DNA of 46,582 bases. Origin: DAOTTX01 sp034437515 (GTDB taxonomy: Bacteria > Chloroflexota > Anaerolineae > Aggregatilineales > Phototrophicaceae). Shown in pieces: positions 41,826 to 46,582 of the stretch (the stretch's first letter is position 1; every line of letters starts with the position of its first letter). The notes under the pieces are model-generated. The model did no database searches and was not told where the DNA came from. It worked only from the letters and a program-made list of their open reading frames with translations. The position numbers were made by a program, and so were the translations under genes. Location of the stretch: assembly GCA_034437515.1 (NCBI GenBank), contig DAOTTX010000121.1:1-46582 (forward strand), in the 5' to 3' direction.

Positions 41826-41851
41826 ATGGGGCGACTGTAATGCCGCCCCAT
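41826..41851. terminator. Hairpin between convergent operons
   Basis: ATGGGGCG, 10-nt loop, CGCCCCAT: a perfect 8-bp stem in the 144-bp gap after the SLATT-like operon and just before the stop of the convergent LolA-like gene. Weak U-tracts; shared use by both sides is likely. Confidence 0.5.
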
Positions 41852-41858
41852 CGAGGAT

Positions 41859-42632
41859 TTACTGTTCTTGAGGTTGTGGCGTACCGAGAAGCTCCGGCGG
41901 AACCAACACATCGGTTAGCCACTCAGGATCGTAGGCGGAAGGATCGACATAGAAAAGTTGGTCAGCATTCTCAAAAGGTGTATTGATTTCCACAATTTCG
42001 ATTGTGGTAGCCTTCGGTGTTCCACCTCCCGAATAAATTTCATCTCTGATTACAATGCCGGTTTGCAGGTCAACCCAGATGTGCATATCGCGCCAACTGG
42101 CAGAGGAAAGGACTTTGATCGCCTCACGACCGTTGACCTCTTCCACGCCAACGATCTGAACTTGAACATCTGGCAAAGTCAGCCGCTGCGCGATGCTCAC
42201 GGGCGCGATGCGAGTTGACACACCACCTAGAGCAAACACGACCTCGCCTGTTTCATACCCGGCGCGGAAGACAAGCGGTCGCCCACCAACCTCAACGCTA
42301 TCCCGAATGTATTCACCATTACCTACTCTTGATGTCTCATATCTTTCGTCACCTGAGGGTGACGTTGCAACATTCTGTTCACGGAAGGAATCAAGTGACT
42401 GTGATACCCAAACCTCTTGAGTGAGCACTGATCTAGCACCTTGAGCCTGCATGACGATGTGTAGTGTGTCATAGCGTGTATGCGCGGTCGCAAGCGCATT
42501 TACAATCTGGTCAAGTGTGGCATCGGGTGTAAGTGCAGGTGTCTCGTTTTCCTGCGTGGAGGAAGAAAATACCACCACGAGGCCAAATATTCCCAAAAAA
42601 GCCAGTGTTGAGAAGATACGCATGTTGAACAT
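41859..42632 (-). CDS. Secreted LolA-fold-like protein
   Basis: A 257-residue exported protein with an N-terminal hydrophobic signal (about 5-24) and no lipobox. The body (about 40-235) has the pattern of LolA/RseB-like half-barrels: HIVMQAQG..., VFRAGYETGEVVFAL, and late strands MHIWVDLQTGIVIRDEIYSG and TTIEIVEINTPF. In Gram-positive and monoderm-like bacteria such domains bind lipids or sense envelope state. GAGGTAA lies 9 bases before the ATG. It follows the AT-rich secreted gene by 32 bp on the same strand. Similarity is at fold level only. Confidence 0.65.
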   Translation of the reverse strand: MFNMRIFSTLAFLGIFGLVVVFSSSTQENETPALTPDATLDQIVNALATAHTRYDTLHIVMQAQGARSVLTQEVWVSQSLDSFREQNVATSPSGDERYETSRVGNGEYIRDSVEVGGRPLVFRAGYETGEVVFALGGVSTRIAPVSIAQRLTLPDVQVQIVGVEEVNGREAIKVLSSASWRDMHIWVDLQTGIVIRDEIYSGGGTPKATTIEIVEINTPFENADQLFYVDPSAYDPEWLTDVLVPPELLGTPQPQEQ

Positions 42633-42664
42633 TCTGTTTTTACCTCGCCTGTCGCGTGAAAAGG

Positions 42665-43216
42665 TTAGTTAATTAGCATACCACTATCGTCGTAAACCAC
42701 GAATGTTGTACCCGGTAGATCTATAGTATTATCATATAGGTATAACGTTAGGCTCCAACATGTAGCTTGCGTAGTACCTACCTTGAACCAGGGATTATAT
42801 GGCCCAACAATATTGGTTTGGTCAACTCTATGAGTTTCCCAATTGAGGGGGCCACCAGATGACACAGCCGAATTAAATATTCTGTAGTCTGCATTCATCG
42901 TGGCGTTCGGATGATGAGGAACATGTGTCCATACTTCGCAATTCACGCCACTTGGAAATGCCTTCCAAGCGGCCCATTCCGTTGTTCCGAATCCGCCAAT
43001 ACCACTGTTCCATGTTACTTGCCAGTAGGTGTTAACCCATCCTGTGTTATATTTATAAGCCCAATTTGTACCTTGCTGATACCATTGCGTACTCGCAGCA
43101 TTTGACCCTCCACCGCCATTGAATATGGTTAGCTGTGTTTGTGCGTTACTCTGTTGCAGACCTGTAATTGCAAACAAAGATGCAACGACAAAACCGATCA
43201 AAAGCTTTCTAAACAT
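42665..43216 (-). CDS. Secreted protein resembling golvesin C-terminal-like domains
   Basis: A 183-residue protein with a clear signal peptide (1-25, ending SNAQ) and a beta-rich body full of Trp, Tyr, Asn and Thr. The stretch CEVWTHVPHHPNATMNADYRIF followed by VDQTN and KVGTTQ resembles the golvesin-like/carbohydrate-binding beta-sandwich, where such domains sit at the ends of cell-surface proteins. Two Cys could pair outside the cell. AGGAGGGA precedes the ATG. The gene and its upstream 150 bp are visibly AT-richer than the flanks and use codons unlike the neighbours, which suggests recent acquisition. Assignment to golvesin is tentative. Confidence 0.6.
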   Translation of the reverse strand: MFRKLLIGFVVASLFAITGLQQSNAQTQLTIFNGGGGSNAASTQWYQQGTNWAYKYNTGWVNTYWQVTWNSGIGGFGTTEWAAWKAFPSGVNCEVWTHVPHHPNATMNADYRIFNSAVSSGGPLNWETHRVDQTNIVGPYNPWFKVGTTQATCWSLTLYLYDNTIDLPGTTFVVYDDSGMLIN

Positions 43217-43363
43217 CTATTCCCTCCTAATCCGAAAATACGTTACATACAGTATAACGGGGGGGGAAGATGTCAACGAAAAAGATTCTAAATATTCTTA
43301 CAAAACAGATCTAGGAACAGATATTACAAAAATTACAGTGAAATGTTCTGCTTGACCACAATC

Positions 43364-43978
43364 CTACCAATCCACATCCGATGGGTTCTCGCCCTCATCC
43401 GGGGTGGGGAGCGTGCCCGCCGGTTTGACCGCGACCAACTGTGAGACGTAATCGTCTTCGTTTTCGTGCAGCACGTTCCACAACGCGAAGGTGTCGGCGA
43501 GTTCGCCGGGGTGCAGTAGAAATTCGGTGTTGAACGCCGGCACCACGTCGAGATAGTTGAGGTTGTAGCTCTCGAAGATCACCCGACCGCCGGGGACGAC
43601 CGCCTGTTGAATCTGCTTCCACAGGCTGCGCTTGAGGTAGCGAAACACACACACCACATGGTAATGCGACGCTTTGAGCTGTACGTCATCGAGATCGACT
43701 TGCAGCAGGTTGATGTTGCGCAGGTTACGCATGGACATTTCCATCCGCGCACGGGTCAGCGCGATGCGGCTGATGTCCATCACATCGGTAATGTAACCCT
43801 GTGAGGCCAACCACAGGCCGTTTTGCCCCAGTCCAGCGGCGAGGTCGAGGGCGCGGCGCTCATCCCCTGCTGGTGCGGGGGGCGTATAATCAAACAACAT
43901 TGGATCAGGCGCGGGGTACGGCTTGCCTTTGCTGTTGCGGTAGACATCGTCCCAACGCACGCGATCTTCAGCAGCCAT
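43364..43978 (-). CDS. SAM-dependent methyltransferase (TehB-like class I)
   Basis: A 204-residue class I methyltransferase. It opens with WDDVYRNSKG, then motif I LDLAAGLGQNGLWLA (about 44-58), the acidic end of strand two in VMDISRIAL and a motif IV region YHVVCVFRYLKRSLW. The pattern resembles TehB/thiopurine-type small-molecule methyltransferases. It starts 3 bp after the stop of the 264-residue unknown gene and is the last gene of a three-gene operon with it and a GNAT protein. Substrate unknown. Confidence 0.85.
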   Translation of the reverse strand: MAAEDRVRWDDVYRNSKGKPYPAPDPMLFDYTPPAPAGDERRALDLAAGLGQNGLWLASQGYITDVMDISRIALTRARMEMSMRNLRNINLLQVDLDDVQLKASHYHVVCVFRYLKRSLWKQIQQAVVPGGRVIFESYNLNYLDVVPAFNTEFLLHPGELADTFALWNVLHENEDDYVSQLVAVKPAGTLPTPDEGENPSDVDW

Positions 43979-43981
43979 CGC

Positions 43982-44776
43982 CTATCGCCCTCCGTAAACG
44001 GGTATATAGTCCAGCGCGTCGGGGACGGCCTCCATCATCTCGGCGTCACCGGGGTAGAGCGGAGCATCCGGTTTGCGCTGTTTGCGTAGATGCAGTTGGT
44101 AGGCGTCCCGCAGTGCCACAAATTCCGGTTGGTACCACTCGTGGATGTCAAGGTAAGCCATCACCTCCTGTATGCGCTGCCCGCCGCTGCTTACCCAATC
44201 CGGTTTATCCCCGGCGATTAGCTCATGGGCGGCGTCGGCGTCCCCGCTGAACTGTTTGTTCACCCGTTTCATCAGCTTATCAAACATCTTATTGACATGC
44301 TTGGGGTTGAGCTTACTCGCCATCTGTTTGACGTCATCCGGTAGTGCGGCGGTGGGAATATATTTGTCCTGCCGGGTTGAATGATCGTCCGTCGGGGTGA
44401 TGTGCATCAGCGCGTGGCGCAGTTGCGCGGCGGTGTAGCCCTCACGCAGATGCGGCAGGAGCGCGTCGGCGGTGTCTATGACCTCGCCGTCCTGATACGT
44501 GCAGAGATGATCGGTATTTTCGTCTAAAATAGCGGAAAGACACAGCCCATGTGTGGAAAGTGCCCGTGCGAACGCATCATCAACGTCACCTTCAGGGATG
44601 ACATGCACCCAGCCGTCGTGTGCCGGGGATACGAAAAATCGCAGAGAGGTTTTATAGGCTTTGCCGGGTGAGGCGGCAAAGGGGTCATATAAGGTATATC
44701 CGGCGTCGGTCACCGCGCCACGTAGGGTCTCGGTGACTCGCTCATTGTTGGTGGATAAATAAAGGCGCTGCCACAT
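43982..44776 (-). CDS. Hypothetical protein of the GNAT/methyltransferase operon
   Basis: Not recognised. The 264-residue soluble protein has an alpha/beta N-terminal part (1-110), a Lys/Met-rich helical part with KQMASKLNPKHVNKMFDKLMKRVNKQF (about 145-175), and a C-terminal helical end. The ATG at 44776 has GGAG 7 bases upstream; a longer frame to 44848 runs into the GNAT gene. It overlaps the GNAT gene by 35 bp and ends 3 bp before the methyltransferase, so the three are surely made together. Confidence 0.7.
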   Translation of the reverse strand: MWQRLYLSTNNERVTETLRGAVTDAGYTLYDPFAASPGKAYKTSLRFFVSPAHDGWVHVIPEGDVDDAFARALSTHGLCLSAILDENTDHLCTYQDGEVIDTADALLPHLREGYTAAQLRHALMHITPTDDHSTRQDKYIPTAALPDDVKQMASKLNPKHVNKMFDKLMKRVNKQFSGDADAAHELIAGDKPDWVSSGGQRIQEVMAYLDIHEWYQPEFVALRDAYQLHLRKQRKPDAPLYPGDAEMMEAVPDALDYIPVYGGR

Positions 44777-45608
44777 GTTGATCTCCAGCCTGTTGCATCC
44801 GTTCATCGGCTGCTTCAGCATAGCACACGATGCTGCCGGAATCCACAAAGCCTATGTCGTGGCAGGCCTTACGTTCGACCTCACTGCTGCCGGAAGTGAA
44901 GATCATATTTGCGCCCTGTTCGACGGCTTTCATCACCGCCGTCCGGTAGAGCCAGTGCGTCAGTGTGGGGGTGCGATGTTCGCGCATCACGGCGGCGGCG
45001 CTGATGTGTGCAGTCCCTTCGTGGAAGGTCACCCGTGCCACGCCAATCGGGAAGCTGTAGCGATGCACCAGCAAATCAATCTGATGCCCCAACGCGACTT
45101 CACGCAGGGTCTGCCCGATGTAAAGGGGTTCGGTGCCATGTGTGATGACATCATAATAGGCGTTGCGCCATACATACCACCACAACGCCGCGCCTTCTTG
45201 ATTATCTATCTCGGCGACCGTACAGCCCTCCGGTGGGCTGCCTGCCGGCAGAGGCTGCTTGGGCTGGTAAGTCAATAGCGTGATTTCCTGCTCCGCTTGC
45301 AGGCCGAGTTCGTGGAGCGAGCGGGCGAACACCGGCAGGAACAACCCTTCTACGTAGTAAACACGCGCCCGGCGCTCTAATTTGCGCAGATGATTCAACC
45401 CCTGTTCGATCTGCGGCGCGGGGATCCAGGCCGTGTTACGGCGCGGGGTGACGTAGTTCAGGTGCGCGGCGCGGTTGCGTGGGTGGTAGAGCACGTCCAC
45501 CAGACCGAACGTCTTTTGTTGTGCGCCGAAGTTGCGATGTGCTTGCTCCAGATGCTCATTGATCGAGCGTAGCATCCGGCGCGACTTTTTGACGGCGGCT
45601 CTACTCAT
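44742..45608 (-). CDS. GNAT-fold acetyltransferase-like protein
   Basis: A 288-residue protein with two GNAT-like halves. The C-terminal half (about 155-275) shows the order typical of the fold: CTVAEIDNQEG, then PIGVARVTFHEGTAHISAAAVMREHRTPTLTHWLYRTAVMKAVEQGANMIFT (strands 4-5 with the acetyl-CoA helix) and GSSEVERKACHDIGFVDSGS near the end. The first half (1-150) is a degenerate copy or separate domain. GGAG lies 7 bases before the ATG at 45608; upstream extension to 45833 overlaps the divergent gene. It is first in the operon. Substrate unknown. Confidence 0.72.
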   Translation of the reverse strand: MSRAAVKKSRRMLRSINEHLEQAHRNFGAQQKTFGLVDVLYHPRNRAAHLNYVTPRRNTAWIPAPQIEQGLNHLRKLERRARVYYVEGLFLPVFARSLHELGLQAEQEITLLTYQPKQPLPAGSPPEGCTVAEIDNQEGAALWWYVWRNAYYDVITHGTEPLYIGQTLREVALGHQIDLLVHRYSFPIGVARVTFHEGTAHISAAAVMREHRTPTLTHWLYRTAVMKAVEQGANMIFTSGSSEVERKACHDIGFVDSGSIVCYAEAADERMQQAGDQHVAAPLFIHQQ

Positions 45609-45741
45609 GAAGGCTCCATTAACGAGGTAACAATCAACATACCTTAAGGGTATCAAAAGACTCGGCGTGGTGGGTTGTAATCTCATTTGCTTCACGATAG
45701 AGTTTTGTTCAATCAAATGCCAACCATGAGGATGTATTGCG

Positions 45742-46185
45742 ATGTATGACCGTCCCAGCGCGACCGAACTCATCGAAGCGGCGCGGCAGCACTTAGAGTC
45801 GGCGGTGGTGCCCGCCGTCCGTGCGGATCGCAAGCTGTACTTTCAAACGCTCGTCGCCATTAATGTGATGAAAATCGTCGAGCGCGAACTCGACCTCGGC
45901 GCGGAACATGCGCAGGCTGAATGGCAGCGTCTCGATGCCATCGTCGGGGAAGCTAAGATGCCCGCCCGCCTACCGGACATCAAAGCCGCGCTCACAGAAC
46001 GCAACGCTGCGCTCTCGGCGGCGATCCGCACCGGGGAATATGACGACGGCGACCGGAAGCAAGCGTTGTTTGACCATCTGCAAGCCAGCACTGTAGAGCA
46101 GCTCGTCGTTGCGAACCCGCGTTTGCTTGAAAAAATGCAGCAGGAAATGAAAAATCCTGACCTGGACGCCTGGGAAGGTCGCTGA
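45742..46185 (+). CDS. DUF6285 domain protein
   Basis: A 147-residue helical protein beginning MYDRPSATELIEAARQHLESAVVPAV and with VAINVMKIVERELDLG, which match DUF6285. In many bacteria this domain sits next to acyl-CoA dehydrogenase and aminoglycoside-phosphotransferase-like genes; neither is in view here, but downstream sequence is cut. Its own biochemical role is unknown. It diverges from the GNAT gene and is followed by a strong hairpin. Confidence 0.8.
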   Translation: MYDRPSATELIEAARQHLESAVVPAVRADRKLYFQTLVAINVMKIVERELDLGAEHAQAEWQRLDAIVGEAKMPARLPDIKAALTERNAALSAAIRTGEYDDGDRKQALFDHLQASTVEQLVVANPRLLEKMQQEMKNPDLDAWEGR

Positions 46186-46212
46186 AGCGACTGATGGAAA
46201 ATCAATAGGGTT

Positions 46213-46241
46213 GTCTGGGGGCAGGCCATTGTGCCCCAGAC
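46213..46241 (+). terminator. Terminator of the DUF6285 gene
   Basis: GTCTGGGG, 13-nt loop, CCCCAGAC (perfect 8-bp stem, extendable with one bulge), followed a few bases later by AATTTAGGCTTTT. It lies 28 bp past the stop codon. Confidence 0.55.
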
Positions 46242-46368
46242 GTGTCAATTTAGGCTTTTGGACCCCATCCGGTCAGCCCACCCTCCCCGTTGACAGGGCG
46301 GGTATCATCACTCTACTAATGCTTATATGCTAGTTATTCGTGCATTTTGCGGCTCTGTAGGTGCAAGT

Positions 46369-46400
46369 CCCCCTTCCGCCTGTCTACGGGGGCAAGGGGG
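46369..46400. repeat. CCCCCTT/AAGGGGG inverted repeat
   Basis: A 7-bp perfect pair 18 nt apart, followed by further GGGGGAT-type units (to about 46417). It looks like a copy of a dispersed G-rich intergenic repeat rather than a gene. Confidence 0.5.
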
Positions 46401-46553
46401 ATTTAGGGGGATAGGGGTCATAATAAGCTATATGTGGCTTAACTTGACACCTATGGGACAGGGACGTTCGCATAAGCTCGACTTTGCACATAAGCAAAAG
46501 CAATAAATTGGGTTAAAGTAGGCTCGATCTAATAACCACAAAAGGTCGAGGAC

Positions 46554-46582
46554 ATGCCTAACCCAATGCCTATCATCATAAA
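46554..46582 (+). CDS. Start of an open frame cut by the window edge (possibly a transposase)
   Basis: ATG followed by at least nine sense codons (MPNPMPIII) to the last base, with GGTCGAGG 3-10 bases upstream. The AT-richer leader with repeated CATAAGC units resembles the end of an insertion sequence. Far too short to identify. Confidence 0.3.

Larger units (their letters stand above)
46186..46553. other. Intergenic region at the right end
   Basis: This 368-bp stretch has no credible gene. It holds a terminator-like hairpin (46213-46241), a C5/G5 inverted repeat (46369-46400), and at about 46444-46510 AT-richer sequence with two related GCATAAGC/CACATAAGC units just before a new start codon. 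Confidence 0.5.

Noticed and set aside
43250..43276. TTGACA with TATACT as a promoter of the AT-rich secreted gene
   Set aside because: The spacer is only 14 bp, too short for a sigma70 promoter; other -10 choices are poor.
43119..43355. 78-residue frame crossing the AT-rich promoter area
   Set aside because: Starts with TTG inside the secreted gene, antisense to it, and has no binding site.

Overview
The window reads as ordinary, high-GC, gene-dense bacterial chromosome, most likely from the phylum Chloroflexota (an Anaerolineae-type lineage). This is inference from protein character: very large ArnT/PMT-like GT-C glycosyltransferases, DUF3352 secreted proteins, PspC/LiaF-like envelope proteins, two-domain GNAT proteins, and a high-GC, high Asp/Glu/Thr style throughout. 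No rRNA, tRNA, CRISPR array, prophage or complete insertion sequence was found. About 41 protein genes are supported, nearly all full length.

Region by region. (1) 1-7.4 kb: rho with a promoter about 250 nt upstream of its start, an ADP-ribosylglycohydrolase, an MscS channel, xanthine phosphoribosyltransferase with an EthD-like protein, and a metallo-beta-lactamase-fold hydrolase. (2) 6.3-7.9 kb: a divergent zinc module, znuA-like binding protein against a Fur/Zur regulator, with paired direct repeats in the shared intergenic region. (3) 8-19 kb: a double-USP-DUF389 membrane protein, a histidine phosphatase coupled to a membrane protein, YceI, pterin carbinolamine dehydratase, an M3 oligoendopeptidase, a small membrane protein overlapping selA, an M24 peptidase and an HtrA-like protease. 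(4) 19-26.3 kb: a rhodanese, an S9-type protein that lacks catalytic residues, and an envelope cluster: a membrane protein with a bactofilin-like outer domain diverging from FHA, PspC, LiaF-like and beta-propeller-like genes. (5) 26.3-38.3 kb: a 1391-residue tandem GT-C glycosyltransferase, a short Uma2 protein, two DUF3352 paralogues of which one is fused to a DsbA-like domain and a Thr-rich tail, and a third GT-C gene. (6) 38.3-46.6 kb: an acyltransferase, endonuclease III, a three-gene operon with two SLATT-like two-TM proteins, two secreted proteins (one on visibly AT-richer DNA), an overlapping methyltransferase/unknown/GNAT operon, a DUF6285 protein and the start of a possible mobile-element gene cut by the window edge.

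Functionally the window mixes housekeeping (rho, xpt, nth, selA, pepF) with much cell-surface biology: glycosyltransferases, envelope stress-type membrane proteins and secreted proteins. The best candidates for something undescribed are the SLATT-pair operon at 39.8-41.7 kb, the DUF3352-DsbA fusion with its paralogue at 31.4-35.9 kb, the S9 pseudoenzyme at 20.0-21.8 kb and the GNAT/unknown/methyltransferase operon at 43.4-45.6 kb.
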